Below are positions 27,295-36,355 of a DNA stretch of 64,000 nt, one piece after another. Numbering within the stretch: position 1 is the stretch's first letter; every line of letters starts with the position of its first letter. Source of the stretch: Oceanimonas sp. GK1 (GTDB taxonomy: Bacteria; Pseudomonadota; Gammaproteobacteria; Enterobacterales; Aeromonadaceae); the NCBI RefSeq assembly GCF_000243075.1, contig NC_016745.1, positions 985,660 through 1,049,659 of the forward strand, written 5' to 3'. Below the pieces are notes generated by a model, which was not told the origin of the DNA, did not search any database, and was given only the letters and a program-made list of their open reading frames with translations. The translations under genes were made by a program, and so were the position numbers.

Positions 27295-27753
27295 ATGAAG
27301 CTGACCACCTATACCGACTTCGGCCTGCGGGCCCTGATGTACCTCGCCACCCTGCCGCGGGGAGAGCTCACCAGCGTGGCCCGGGTGTCGGCGCTGTACG
27401 ATGTCTCCCGTAACCACATGGTCAAGGTGATCAACCAGCTGGCCCGGGAAGGCTATATTCATGCCCTGCGTGGCAAGAACGGCGGCATTCGCCTGGCCAG
27501 AGAGCCAAAAGACATCAACGTAGGCCGAGTGATCCGGCTGCTGGAGCATAACCTCAGGGGGATCGACTGCGGCAGCCCGGCCTGCCAGCTGGTGCCGGCC
27601 TGCCGGCTGCGCAACGCCCTGGGGCAGGCGATGGAGGCATTTTTGCAGGTGATGGAAGGCTATACCCTGGCGGATCTGGTGGGCAACCGGGATGAGCTGA
27701 TGACCATTTTCAGCCACCTGGAAGCGGAAAGCCTGCGCCGCAGCGCGAGCTGA
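27295..27753 (+). CDS. nsrR: Nitric-oxide-sensing repressor NsrR (Rrf2 family)
   Basis: A 152-residue Rrf2 protein. The winged helix includes LTTYTDFGLRALMYLA and VSRNHMVKVINQL. Three cluster-ligand Cys are spaced C-X4-C-X5-C in DCGSPACQLVPAC, exactly as in E. coli NsrR. Nitrosylation of the Fe-S cluster lifts repression of NO-detoxifying genes. ATG 27295 is used because homologues begin MKLT/MQLT; longer versions are unlikely. In E. coli nsrR precedes rnr, but here rnr is 32 kb away. Confidence 0.93.
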   Translation: MKLTTYTDFGLRALMYLATLPRGELTSVARVSALYDVSRNHMVKVINQLAREGYIHALRGKNGGIRLAREPKDINVGRVIRLLEHNLRGIDCGSPACQLVPACRLRNALGQAMEAFLQVMEGYTLADLVGNRDELMTIFSHLEAESLRRSAS

Positions 27754-27824
27754 TCTGTCCGCATGCCGCTGGAGGCAACGCCCGTTGCGGCTCGGCTCGC
27801 TACTTGGGGCTTAATGCCAGGGCA

Positions 27825-29102
27825 CTAGCCCTGCCTCGGCAGGTAATACTGGGGTTGTACCCGCACCTGCTTGATCACATTGTTTTCCACTTCCAGAATT
27901 TCTATCGGGTAACCCGCCAGCCGCAGGCCGATGTTGGCCTCGGGAATGTCTTCCAGGTATTCCAGGATAAGGCCATTCAGGGAACGGGGGCCGTCGGTAG
28001 GCAGATTCCAGTTCAGCTCCTTGTTCAGATCCCGAATGCTGGCGGAGCCCTCAATCAGGTAGGAGCCGTCGTCCTGGGGCTTGATCTCGTCGCTGAGGGT
28101 GGGGCTGATGGTGGTGGTAAAATCCCCCACGATTTCTTCCAGAATGTCGTCCAGGGTGATCAGGCCCTGAATGTCGCCGTATTCATCCACAATCAGCCCA
28201 ATGCGCTCCTTGTTGCGCTGGAATTTGAGCAGCTGCACATTGAGCGGGGTGGCTTCGGGAATAAAGTAGACCTCCCGCGCTGCCCGCATCAGGCTGGGCT
28301 TGCACAGCTCTTCCTTGGCCAGCAGGCGCAGGGCGTCCCGGGCGTGAATAAAGCCGAGCGCGTCGTCGATGTTGTCCCGGTACAGCAGCACCTTGGTGTG
28401 CGGGCTTTGCAGCAGCCGGCGGTTGATGCTTTTCCAGTCCTGGGTGATGTCGATGCCGTAAATTTCGTTGCGCGGCACCATGATGTCGTCCACCGTCACT
28501 TTTTCCAGATCCAGAATGGATACCAGCATGTCCTGGTGACGGCGCGGGATCAGGCCCCCGGCCTCGTTGACGATGGTGCGCAGCTCTTCCGAGCTGATGG
28601 CGGTGTCTTCGCCGCCCTTGGGGTTGATGCGAAACAGCGCCAGCAGGCCGTTGGAAATGGCGTTGATGGCCCATACCGCCGGGTACAGCACCACCATCAG
28701 CGGCCGCAGGATCAGCGAGGCGGGAAAGGCGACCTTTTCCGGGTAGAGGGCCGCCAGGGTCTTGGGGGTGACTTCCGAGAAGATCAGCACCGCCAGGGTC
28801 AGACCAATGGTGGCGATGGCCACGCCGTAGTCGCCGAACAGGCGAATCGCCAGCAGGGTGGCGATGGCGGAGGCCAGAATATTGACCAGGTTGTTGCCGA
28901 TGAGGATAAGGCCAATCAGACGGTCCGGACGGGACAGCAGCTTTTCAACCCGGGTGGCGGCCTTGTGGCGGCTTTGCACCAGGTGCCGCAACCGGTAGCG
29001 GTTGAGCGACATCATGCCGGTTTCGGAGCTGGAGAAAAAGGCGGAAACAAACAGCAGTGCAATCAGGATGCCGGTCAAGGCACCCGTCGATATGTCGTCC
29101 AA
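27825..29102 (-). CDS. yfjD: CNNM/CorB-type membrane protein YfjD
   Basis: A 425-residue protein with a DUF21/CNNM transmembrane domain (residues 1-190: SAFFSSSETGMMSLNRYR, IFSEVTPKTLAAL). A CBS pair follows (about 200-320: DIMVPRNEIYGID, LIVDEYGDIQGLITLDDIL), then a CorC/HlyC C-terminal domain. Family members take part in Mg2+ transport or its control. It follows ypjD on the same strand, the E. coli order next to ffh. A small hairpin CAGGGC-ACTA-GCCCTG covers its stop codon. Confidence 0.92.
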   Translation of the reverse strand: MDDISTGALTGILIALLFVSAFFSSSETGMMSLNRYRLRHLVQSRHKAATRVEKLLSRPDRLIGLILIGNNLVNILASAIATLLAIRLFGDYGVAIATIGLTLAVLIFSEVTPKTLAALYPEKVAFPASLILRPLMVVLYPAVWAINAISNGLLALFRINPKGGEDTAISSEELRTIVNEAGGLIPRRHQDMLVSILDLEKVTVDDIMVPRNEIYGIDITQDWKSINRRLLQSPHTKVLLYRDNIDDALGFIHARDALRLLAKEELCKPSLMRAAREVYFIPEATPLNVQLLKFQRNKERIGLIVDEYGDIQGLITLDDILEEIVGDFTTTISPTLSDEIKPQDDGSYLIEGSASIRDLNKELNWNLPTDGPRSLNGLILEYLEDIPEANIGLRLAGYPIEILEVENNVIKQVRVQPQYYLPRQG

Positions 29103-29158
29103 ACAGACCGTCCTGTGTAAAAAACCTGATCAATTTCTACGGGGTTGGCGAAAGCCTG

Positions 29159-29953
29159 TCAAGAACCGAGCAGCACTTCCCGCACGAAGCGGCTGCCAAA
29201 ATAGGCCAGGGTCAGCAGCAGGCTGCCGGCCACGCTGGTCCAGATCACCTTGCGGCCGCGCCAGCCCAGGCGGTGGTGGCCCCACAACAGGCCGACATAG
29301 ACGCACCAGGCAATGATGGTAAGCACCGCCTTGTGCACCTTGCCGGGGCTGAACATTTCCTGCAAAAAGAACAGGCCGCTGGAAATGGACAGGGTCAGCA
29401 GCACCACACCGGCAAAAATCAGCCGGAACAGGTAGCGCTCCAGGGTCATCAGCGGTGGCATGGCGGGCAGATTGGTGAGCTTGTGTTTTTTCAGCCGGTG
29501 ATCGAGAAAGCCGAGCAGAATGGCCAGCAGGCAGGCAATGCCCAGCAGCGAGTAGGACATCAGCCCCAGGGTAATGTGCACCAGCACCTCGGGGCGGGTT
29601 TCCAGGTGCATGGTGTAATGGCCGGGCAGCAGCATGTCGGCCAGCAGCAGCAAAAAGGCAAAGCCGTACACCACCGGCATCAGCACCCAGACGTTGAAGC
29701 GGGTGACCAGCAGGCTCATCAGGCCGGCCACAATCAGACTGACCAGCGACGCCACGTTGAGCATGCTGAGGTTCTGCCCCGGCACCAGTATGACGGTGTT
29801 GACCAGCCAGGTGCCATGCAGCAGTAATGCAAAGACGGCAGCCAGCAGGCCGTAGCGGCGGCCGTTGTTGTGCGGATTAAACAGGTTGTGCACGCAGGCA
29901 AAGGCCGCCAACAGGTAAAATGCCATCGCCAGAACAGCAAGCAGTTCCATCAT
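29159..29953 (-). CDS. ypjD: Inner-membrane protein YpjD (CcsA-like)
   Basis: A 264-residue polytopic membrane protein with about eight helices. The C-terminal half resembles the cytochrome c assembly/CcsA family: HITLGLMSYSLLGIACL, GKVHKAVLTIIAWCVY and GWRGRKVIW with conserved His residues. In E. coli it lies between yfjD and ffh as here, and its role is not well defined. Whether it handles haem cannot be decided from sequence. Confidence 0.88.
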   Translation of the reverse strand: MMELLAVLAMAFYLLAAFACVHNLFNPHNNGRRYGLLAAVFALLLHGTWLVNTVILVPGQNLSMLNVASLVSLIVAGLMSLLVTRFNVWVLMPVVYGFAFLLLLADMLLPGHYTMHLETRPEVLVHITLGLMSYSLLGIACLLAILLGFLDHRLKKHKLTNLPAMPPLMTLERYLFRLIFAGVVLLTLSISSGLFFLQEMFSPGKVHKAVLTIIAWCVYVGLLWGHHRLGWRGRKVIWTSVAGSLLLTLAYFGSRFVREVLLGS

Positions 29954-30033
29954 GAATGTCAGCCATTTATCGGAAATATAAAAAGAAAGGCCAGTATACC
30001 CCCAAGGCTTCGGCCATCGCCAGCCGGGTTCGC

Positions 30034-30062
30034 TTAAGTTCGGAGCGCAACTTGGTTATACT
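30034..30062 (+). promoter_or_regulatory. Candidate sigma-70 promoter for ffh
   Basis: TTAAGT, a 17-bp spacer and TATACT (30057-30062) end 33 bp before the ffh ATG. The -10 is good and the -35 weak. Confidence 0.45.
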
Positions 30063-30095
30063 GGTCGCAATTTTCGCCATTTGCGGACGCTGTTC

Positions 30096-31481
30096 ATGTT
30101 TGAGAATCTCACCGAAAGGCTGTCGCGCACGCTGAAGAACATCAGCGGCCGCGGACGCCTGACCGAAGAAAACATCAAGGAAACCCTGCGCGAGGTGCGC
30201 ATGGCCCTGCTCGAAGCCGACGTGGCCCTGCCGGTGGTGCGGGAGTTCGTCAACCGGGTCAAGGAAAGGGCGGTGGGCCAGGAGGTCTCCAAGTCCCTGA
30301 GTCCGGGCCAGGCCTTTATCAAGATCGTCAACGCCGAACTGGTGGCGGTGATGGGCGAGGCCAACGAGGCCCTGGATCTGGCGGTCAGTCCGCCGGCGGT
30401 GGTGCTGATGGCGGGCCTGCAGGGCGCCGGTAAAACCACCTCGGTGGGCAAGCTGGCCAAGTACCTGAAAGAGCGGCACAAGAAAAAGGTGCTGGTGGTC
30501 AGTGCCGACGTCTATCGCCCGGCGGCGATCAAGCAGCTGGAGACCCTGGCGGCGGATCTCGACGTGGAATGCTTCCCCAGTGACATCAGCCAGAAGCCGG
30601 TGGACATCGGCCGCAACGCCGTCGACTACGCCCGCAAGAAGTTCTTTGACGTGGTGCTGGTGGATACCGCCGGCCGGCTGCATGTTGACGAAGCCATGAT
30701 GGCCGAGATCCAGCAGCTGTACGCCGCCATCGAGCCGGTGGAAACCCTGTTCGTGGTGGACGCCATGACCGGTCAGGATGCCGCCAACACCGCCAAGGCC
30801 TTCAGCGAGGCGCTGCCGCTGACCGGCGTTATCCTCACCAAGGCCGACGGTGACGCCCGGGGTGGTGCCGCCCTGTCGGTGCGCCACATTACCGGCAAGC
30901 CGATCAAGTTTATCGGTATGGGCGAAAAGGTCGATGCCCTTGAGCCCTTTCACCCGGACCGGGTGGCCTCGCGCATTCTGGGCATGGGTGACGTGCTGTC
31001 GCTGATCGACCAGATGGAGCGGTCGGTGGACAAGAACAAGGCCGCCGAAATGGCCCAGAAGCTCAAAAAGGGCAAGGGCTTTGATCTGGAAGACTTTCGT
31101 GACCAGCTGGTGCAGATGCGCAGCATGGGCGGCATGATGAGCCTGATGGACAAGCTGCCGGGCATGAGTCAGTTGCCCGACAACGTCAAGGATCAGGTCA
31201 ACGACAAGCTCACCGTGCGCATGGAGGCCATCATCAACTCCATGACCCCGAAAGAGCGTCGCCATCCGGAGCTGATCAAGGGCAGCCGCAAGCGCCGTAT
31301 CGCCCTGGGCTCCGGTACCGAGGTGCAGGAAGTGAACAAGCTGCTCAAGCAGTTCACTCAGATGCAGAAAATGATGAAGAAAATGTCCGGCAAGGGCGGC
31401 ATGCGCAAGATGATGAGCCAGATGCAGGGCATGATGGGGCCGGGTGGCCTGGGCGGCGGCGGACGTCGCGGTCCGTTCTGA
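30096..31481 (+). CDS. ffh: Signal recognition particle protein Ffh
   Basis: A 461-residue SRP54 GTPase that binds signal sequences and 4.5S RNA and targets nascent membrane proteins to FtsY. The NG domain shows GLQGAGKTTSVGKLA, DTAGRLHVDEAM and TKADGDARGGAAL. The C-terminal M domain is Met-rich (MQKMMKKMSGKGGMRKMM). The ATG at 30096 (MFENLTERLS) is the family start. The rpsP operon follows on the same strand with its own promoter. Confidence 0.97.
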   Translation: MFENLTERLSRTLKNISGRGRLTEENIKETLREVRMALLEADVALPVVREFVNRVKERAVGQEVSKSLSPGQAFIKIVNAELVAVMGEANEALDLAVSPPAVVLMAGLQGAGKTTSVGKLAKYLKERHKKKVLVVSADVYRPAAIKQLETLAADLDVECFPSDISQKPVDIGRNAVDYARKKFFDVVLVDTAGRLHVDEAMMAEIQQLYAAIEPVETLFVVDAMTGQDAANTAKAFSEALPLTGVILTKADGDARGGAALSVRHITGKPIKFIGMGEKVDALEPFHPDRVASRILGMGDVLSLIDQMERSVDKNKAAEMAQKLKKGKGFDLEDFRDQLVQMRSMGGMMSLMDKLPGMSQLPDNVKDQVNDKLTVRMEAIINSMTPKERRHPELIKGSRKRRIALGSGTEVQEVNKLLKQFTQMQKMMKKMSGKGGMRKMMSQMQGMMGPGGLGGGGRRGPF

Positions 31482-31549
31482 CCTTGCCATGAATCTTTCG
31501 CCGGCGTTGTCGGCGAAGTAACGCGGGCCGCGCACCCCCCCCCTTTTGG

Positions 31550-31577
31550 TTGCATTCTCACCTGATCGGAGTACAAT
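31550..31577 (+). promoter_or_regulatory. sigma-70 promoter of the rpsP-rimM-trmD-rplS operon
   Basis: TTGCAT (31550-31555), a 16-bp spacer and TACAAT (31572-31577) are followed by GC-rich GCGCGGC. A run of nine C residues (31535-31543) ends 6 bp upstream of the -35. Confidence 0.65.
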
Positions 31578-31599
31578 TGCGCGGCTTATTTTAAGCCGG

Positions 31600-31620
31600 G
31601 GTTCGCATTGTTCGCGAACC
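31600..31620 (+). promoter_or_regulatory. Leader hairpin of the rpsP operon
   Basis: GGTTCGC-ATTGTTC-GCGAACC forms a 7-bp stem with a 7-nt loop and is followed by TTGTTTGTTT. It lies in the predicted 5' leader 29 bp before rpsP. It could be an attenuator or a protein-binding site; the sequence cannot decide. Confidence 0.5.
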
Positions 31621-31649
31621 TTGTTTGTTTCAAGTGAATAGAGGACGGT

Positions 31650-31901
31650 ATGGTAACCATTCGTTTACAACGTGGTGGCGCGAAAAAGCGTCCGTTCTAC
31701 CAGGTAGTAGTTGCAGACAGCCGCTACGCTCGCGATGGTCGTTTCATCGAGAAAGTAGGCTTCTTCAACCCGATCGCTTCCGGCCAGGCAGAAAAACTGC
31801 GTCTGGACCTGGAGCGCATCAACCACTGGGTAGCCCAGGGTGCAAGCCTTTCCGAGCGCGTGGCCAAGCTGGTCAAAGACGCTTCCAAAGCCGCTGCCTA
31901 A
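31650..31901 (+). CDS. rpsP: 30S ribosomal protein S16
   Basis: An 83-residue protein starting [20 protein letters not shown], the S16 signature. S16 binds 16S rRNA early in 30S assembly. It is first in the conserved rpsP-rimM-trmD-rplS operon. Confidence 0.99.
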   Translation: MVTIRLQRGGAKKRPFYQVVVADSRYARDGRFIEKVGFFNPIASGQAEKLRLDLERINHWVAQGASLSERVAKLVKDASKAAA

Positions 31902-31924
31902 GCCGGTCGGGCAGGGAGTGAAAG

Positions 31925-32446
31925 GTGAGTGAACCTGTCATAGTAGGCCGCCTGGGCGCCGTTTACGGCATCAAGGGCTGGTTGAAAGTCAACTCCTTTA
32001 CCGAACAGCCCGATGGCATATTCGATTATCAGCCCTGGCTGATAAAGGATGGCAAAGGCTGGCGCGAAATCCAGGTCACCGGATGGAAGCGCCACAACAA
32101 GAGCCTGATTTGCAAGCTGGCCGATATCGACCAGCGCGAAGATGCTCAGGCACTGACCGGTGCCGACATCGCAGTCAGCGCCGAGGCTCTGCCCTCGCTG
32201 CCGGCGGATGAATTTTACTGGCGCGATCTGGTCGGTTGTCGAGTGAGCAACACTCAGGGGTACGACCTCGGGGTGGTGTCTCAGTTGATGGAAACCGGCT
32301 CCAACGACGTGCTGGTGGTCAAAGCCAATGCCAACGACGCATTTGGTCAACGGGAACGGTTGATTCCGTTTCTGGAACAACAGGTGATCAAGTCCGTGAA
32401 TATTCAGGACCGCATCATCGAAGTAGAGTGGGATCCGGATTTTTAA
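31925..32446 (+). CDS. rimM: Ribosome maturation factor RimM
   Basis: A 173-residue protein with the N-terminal RimM barrel ([20 protein letters not shown]) and a C-terminal PRC-barrel ([11 protein letters not shown] and [14 protein letters not shown]). It assists assembly of the 30S head around S19. A GTG start at 31925 is preceded by GGAG. It lies between rpsP and trmD. Confidence 0.97.
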   Translation: MSEPVIVGRLGAVYGIKGWLKVNSFTEQPDGIFDYQPWLIKDGKGWREIQVTGWKRHNKSLICKLADIDQREDAQALTGADIAVSAEALPSLPADEFYWRDLVGCRVSNTQGYDLGVVSQLMETGSNDVLVVKANANDAFGQRERLIPFLEQQVIKSVNIQDRIIEVEWDPDF

Positions 32447-32473
32447 TCCCGGCAGTCCTGCGCGGAGAGAATC

Positions 32474-33220
32474 ATGTGGATAGGGGTCGTCAGCCTCTTC
32501 CCGGAGATGTTCCGGGCAGTCAGTGACTACGGGGTCACCGGTAGGGCCGTGAAAGAAGGCCTGCTGACATTTGAACGCTGGAATCCGCGGGATTTCACCC
32601 GGGACAAACACCGCACTGTCGACGACAGACCCTACGGGGGCGGACCGGGCATGCTGATGATGGTACAACCATTGCGCGACGCCATAGCGGCGGCGCGAAC
32701 AGCGGCGGGCGAGGGCGCGAAGGTCATCTACCTTTCACCCCAGGGCCGCCGGCTGGATCAGCAGGGCGTGCGCGAACTGGCCAGCCGGGACAAACTCATC
32801 CTGGTGGCCGGACGCTATGAAGGAGTGGACGAGCGCGTGATCCAGGCCGATATTGACGAAGAATGGTCGGTGGGCGATTACGTGCTCAGTGGCGGCGAAT
32901 TGCCGGCCATGGTGCTGATTGATGCGGTGGCCCGTCTGGTGCCCGGCGTACTCGGTGACATGGCAAGTGCGGAGCAGGATTCCTTCAGTGAAGGCTTGCT
33001 GGATCATCCTCACTACACGCGTCCCGAGCAACTGGAGGGAATGGCCGTTCCCGAGGTGTTGCTCAGCGGCAACCACGCCGACATAGCGCGCTGGAGAATG
33101 CAGCAGTCACTGGGTCGTACCTGGTTGAGAAGACCGGAACTGCTAAACAACCTAGCTCTGACTGACGAGCAAGAACAGCTTCTTGCCCAATTTGTCCGCG
33201 AACAGCAGCACAAACAGTAG
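32474..33220 (+). CDS. trmD: tRNA (guanine37-N1)-methyltransferase TrmD
   Basis: A 248-residue SPOUT methyltransferase that modifies G37 to prevent frameshifting. The trefoil-knot motifs are [25 protein letters not shown] and [19 protein letters not shown]. The C-terminal helical domain (from about 170) binds tRNA. It is third in its operon. Confidence 0.98.
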   Translation: MWIGVVSLFPEMFRAVSDYGVTGRAVKEGLLTFERWNPRDFTRDKHRTVDDRPYGGGPGMLMMVQPLRDAIAAARTAAGEGAKVIYLSPQGRRLDQQGVRELASRDKLILVAGRYEGVDERVIQADIDEEWSVGDYVLSGGELPAMVLIDAVARLVPGVLGDMASAEQDSFSEGLLDHPHYTRPEQLEGMAVPEVLLSGNHADIARWRMQQSLGRTWLRRPELLNNLALTDEQEQLLAQFVREQQHKQ

Positions 33221-33252
33221 AGTTTTCAGTTTACCCTAGGTAAGGAAATATC

Positions 33253-33606
33253 ATGAGCAACATCATCAAGCAGCTTGAAGAAGAACAACTGCGCAAGGAC
33301 ATTCCCGCATTTGTACCGGGTGACACCGTGCGCGTACAGGTACGCGTTGTAGAAGGCGGCAAAGAGCGTCTGCAGGCTTACGAAGGCGTTGTTATCGCCA
33401 AGCGTAACCGCGGTCTGCACTCTTCTTTCACCGTTCGCAAGATCTCCAGCGGTGAAGGCGTTGAGCGTACCTTCCAGACTCACAGCCCGCTGATCGGCAG
33501 CGTGGAAGTGAAGCGTCGCGGCGCCGTGCGTCGTGCCAAGCTTTACTACCTGCGCGACCGCTCCGGCAAGTCTGCTCGTATCAAAGAGCGTCTTGTTACC
33601 AAATAA
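33253..33606 (+). CDS. rplS: 50S ribosomal protein L19
   Basis: A 117-residue protein with the L19 blocks [39 protein letters not shown] and [16 protein letters not shown]. It sits at the subunit interface. It is the last gene of the operon and is followed by a strong terminator. Confidence 0.99.
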   Translation: MSNIIKQLEEEQLRKDIPAFVPGDTVRVQVRVVEGGKERLQAYEGVVIAKRNRGLHSSFTVRKISSGEGVERTFQTHSPLIGSVEVKRRGAVRRAKLYYLRDRSGKSARIKERLVTK

Positions 33607-33621
33607 GCCGAACCGGCTGTC

Positions 33622-33656
33622 AAAAAAGGCCCGCAACCGCGGGCCTTTTTGTTTTT
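33622..33656 (+). terminator. Rho-independent terminator of the rpsP operon
   Basis: Stem GGCCCGC-AACC-GCGGGCC is preceded by six A and followed by TTTTTGTTTTT. Confidence 0.93.
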
Positions 33657-33709
33657 GGGAACGCGCGCTATCATATTTCAAAATTTTCTAATGTAACCAA
33701 GGATCCGTC

Positions 33710-34876
33710 ATGCCGATCACCGTATGGGGGCTGGCCATTGCCCAGGCACTGCTGGCATCGGGAAACATTCTGCTGGTGTCGGTGTCGGCGCTGATTGGCC
33801 GGCAACTGGCCGCCGAGCCCTGGCTTATCACCCTGCCGGTGGCCTGCCAGTTTACCGGCCTGATCGCGGCCACCCTGCCGGCGGCGCACCTGATGCAGCG
33901 GCTTGGCCGCAAGACCGGTTTTGTACTGGGCAATCTGTTTGGCCTGCTCGGCGCCTGGGTGGCGCTGCAGGGACTGGTGGCCACCAGTCTGCCCCTGTTT
34001 GCCTGCGGCACCTTCCTCACCGGCATTGCCATTGGTGTGGGTCAGCAATACCGCTTTGCGGCCCTGGAAGCCTGCGACAGCGGCCAGCATGCCCGGGCCA
34101 TTAGCCTGGTGATGGCCGGCGGTGTGCTGGCGGCGGTGATCGGCCCTAACCTGGCGGTTTGGTCCCAGGACTGGCATGCCGGGAGTCCCTACGGAGGGGC
34201 CTTTTACGGTCTGTTCGGACTGTATGTGGTGGCGCTGCTGCTGATCCTGCTGCTGCCGCTGCCGGCGGCCACGGTGCCCAGCGGCCACGAGCCCCAGCGC
34301 ACCTACGGCGAACTGTTTCGCCAGCCCTTGCTGCTGGCGGCAGTGGCCTCGGGCATGATCGGTTATGGCATCATGGTGTTGTTGATGACCGCCACCCCCC
34401 TGGCGATGGAGCATCACCGCCATGATTTCCCCGCCACCGCCATGGTGATCCAGTGGCATGTGCTGGGCATGTTCGTGCCGTCCTTCTTTACCGGTCATCT
34501 AATTCGCCGCTTCGGTACTCGTAACGTCATCCTCTGGGGCTGTGGGGCCCTGCTGCTGAGTGTGGCGGTGAATCTGTCCGGTACCGGTTTCTGGCACTAC
34601 TGGTGGGGCTTGTTGTGGCTGGGCGTGGGCTGGAACTTTACCTTTATCGGCGCCACCCACCTGCTGACCTTCAGTTACCGGCCGGCGGAAAAGGCCAGGG
34701 TACAGGGCATCAACGAGTTTCTGGTGTTCACTGCCGCGGCCTTTGGCAGTCTGTTTGCCGGGCAGGGTGTAGTGATATTTGGCTGGGTCTGGCTCAACCT
34801 GTTCGCGGTACCCTGGATCCTGCTGGTCTTTGCCCTGATCTGGCGACTGAATACGCGTGAAGCGGCGACGGCCTGA
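33710..34876 (+). CDS. MFS transporter, substrate unknown
   Basis: A 388-residue inner-membrane protein with about 12 TM helices and the MFS loop 2-3 motif HLMQRLGRKTGFVLG. The second half has a matching LIRRFGTRNVILWG. A central cytoplasmic loop lies near residue 190-205. The family is clear but no known subfamily is recognised. It stands alone between the rpsP operon terminator and convergent mutH, with no neighbour to suggest a substrate. Confidence 0.85.
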   Translation: MPITVWGLAIAQALLASGNILLVSVSALIGRQLAAEPWLITLPVACQFTGLIAATLPAAHLMQRLGRKTGFVLGNLFGLLGAWVALQGLVATSLPLFACGTFLTGIAIGVGQQYRFAALEACDSGQHARAISLVMAGGVLAAVIGPNLAVWSQDWHAGSPYGGAFYGLFGLYVVALLLILLLPLPAATVPSGHEPQRTYGELFRQPLLLAAVASGMIGYGIMVLLMTATPLAMEHHRHDFPATAMVIQWHVLGMFVPSFFTGHLIRRFGTRNVILWGCGALLLSVAVNLSGTGFWHYWWGLLWLGVGWNFTFIGATHLLTFSYRPAEKARVQGINEFLVFTAAAFGSLFAGQGVVIFGWVWLNLFAVPWILLVFALIWRLNTREAATA

Positions 34877-34973
34877 GTTTGCCCTCTACATTCATCACTG
34901 AGCCGCAGGTAATCTCGTGCAGACGATGCTGGAGGCAGGAGAAGCGGCAGCCGGAATTGCCGGAGCCGACCGT

Positions 34974-34995
34974 CAAATGTCATGGATGACATTTG
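34974..34995. repeat. 22-bp palindrome in the MFS-mutH gap
   Basis: Arms CAAATGTCAT and ATGACATTTG are perfectly complementary around GG. It lies in the 187-bp convergent gap 34877-35063, which otherwise holds GC-rich sequence with several short inverted repeats (CCGG-AATTG-CCGG at 34951) and no gene. There is no T-run, so it is not a typical terminator. Confidence 0.5.
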
Positions 34996-35063
34996 CCGAG
35001 CGTCCCAGGGATGGGCTCGAAGCGTGTCGGCGGAGGTAATCCGGCTGTCGCTTCGTTTACGGC

Positions 35064-35741
35064 TCAAAGCATAAAATGCCTCGCCAGCAGGGCTTTGGTA
35101 AAACCGGTTTTCAGGTAAAAGCCGCGGGGGCGGGTTTGTATGTAGCCGCCGTCGGGGCCGATGGCGTCGGTCAGGGCTCGGCCGTTGGCGGCCTTGGGCC
35201 TCAGTTGCAGGGCCTGGCCATGGCGGGCGGTGATCTCCTGCACCCGGCCCAGGCTGATAAGCTCCATGATCTCCTCCCAGTCCTGGCGCAGCAGCCATTC
35301 CTCTTCCTCATTGGGCGTCCATAGCAACGGCTGGCCAATCAGGCGCTCACCGAGGGGAGTATCCCGGTCGCCCAGCACCGGGATCCAGAGTACCCGGGAC
35401 AGCTTGTTGCGCACATTGCTGGTCTCCCAGCTCAGGCCGGCAATGTCGAGCAGGGGCGCCACGCACACAAAGGTGGTTTCCAGCGGTCGGGCGGCGGAGT
35501 CCAGGGGAATGGTCTTGAGCTCGACGCCCAGTTCGGGGAAGTCCTGCTCTGGCTTGGATCCGGCGCTGGCGCCCAGGGTCAGCTCCAGCAACTGGCCAAT
35601 CCAGCCCTTGTCCCGGCGCAGGCTGGCCGGCACCGGCTGCGCCAGCGCGCCGGCCAGCTCCGCCAGCGGCAGGCCGGCCAGGTGCCGGGCCCGTTCAAGC
35701 AGGACGGCAAGGCTTTCTGGGCGGGAAACAGGGTTGTTCAA
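35064..35741 (-). CDS. mutH: DNA mismatch repair endonuclease MutH
   Basis: A 225-residue type II restriction-fold nuclease that nicks unmethylated GATC near mismatches with MutS and MutL. Active-site elements are [19 protein letters not shown] (Asp, Glu-X-Lys), with [19 protein letters not shown] and [19 protein letters not shown] downstream. No ATG or GTG fits; the TTG at 35741 gives the normal length and has AGAGG 10 nt upstream. A longer reading to 35885 adds unrelated residues. MutH implies Dam methylation, in line with the GATC cluster nearby. Confidence 0.93.
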   Translation of the reverse strand: MNNPVSRPESLAVLLERARHLAGLPLAELAGALAQPVPASLRRDKGWIGQLLELTLGASAGSKPEQDFPELGVELKTIPLDSAARPLETTFVCVAPLLDIAGLSWETSNVRNKLSRVLWIPVLGDRDTPLGERLIGQPLLWTPNEEEEWLLRQDWEEIMELISLGRVQEITARHGQALQLRPKAANGRALTDAIGPDGGYIQTRPRGFYLKTGFTKALLARHFML

Positions 35742-36355
35742 AATTTCATCACCTCTTGTGGTGCGGGGCGCTATCCGGGGGAAAGGGGGCGGGGTAGGAT
35801 CATATACTCCTTTTACCCAGGTATGAACATGCCGTTGCACAAGCTTATCCACAGAAATACTGGATAACTGGATCTTCACCGCCACTTACCTCTGCCGGGT
35901 GGCTGAAAAGACAAAAAACCGGAAAATGGCAGCGCGGAAACCGGCGGGATCCTGCCGGGGGTTGTGGATAACAATGCGGTGGGGAATTCTTGACCGGACC
36001 AAGTTATCAACATCCTGTGTCATGTCGATCCCCCTGATCAAAGATCCAGTTCGATCCTTCTTTTTGTTTTTAATTTTTTGTTTTATATATGTTTTTTATT
36101 TTAAACTAGACTGAGATCACATCTCTTCCGGCATTTTCGCTAATGAAGAGATCAAGCCTATACCGCTTTTACCACAGTATTATCCACATCTTTTGGGGGC
36201 AATGAGCGGAAGGTATCGGTTTTTTTGTTTATAAGTGTTGACAAAACACCAAGTTATTCAGGTTCGAGCAAGAAAAAGAAGCGCAGGCTTGATTTGCCGG
36301 AAATGGGGGAATATGGAACAATCGATGCCATGTTAGCTTTGAATCTGGTGATTGC
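35742..36355. other. 614-bp mutH-rppH interval with DnaA boxes (DARS2-like)
   Basis: No credible gene lies here. Perfect DnaA boxes TTATCCACA occur at 35845-35853 (+), 35963-35971 (-) and 36180-36188 (+). A near match TTATCAACA is at 36004-36012 (+), and a 7/9 match lies at 35859-35867 (-). Four GATC sites cluster at 36027-36056 and an AT-rich tract follows at 36058-36108. The E. coli DnaA-reactivating sequence DARS2 lies, as I recall, in the same gene gap. A DARS2-like role is inferred from position and boxes. Confidence 0.6.
36027..36056. other. Cluster of four Dam (GATC) sites
   Basis: GATC begins at 36027, 36036, 36043 and 36053, that is, four sites in 30 bp. Two more lie at 36115 and 36150. 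Such density is usual of replication-control regions such as oriC, not of ordinary spacers. Confidence 0.7.

Noticed and set aside
35899..36114. 71-codon open frame in the mutH-rppH gap
   Set aside because: The C-terminal hydrophobic run comes from the AT-rich tract, the frame overlaps a DnaA box and the GATC cluster, and there is no Shine-Dalgarno. E. coli has a doubtful small gene in this gap too, but nothing supports translation here.
35845..36188. Main chromosomal origin oriC
   Set aside because: DnaA boxes and an AT-rich tract are present, but the neighbours are mutH and rppH and not mnmG, mioC or dnaA, and the boxes are few and widely spaced.
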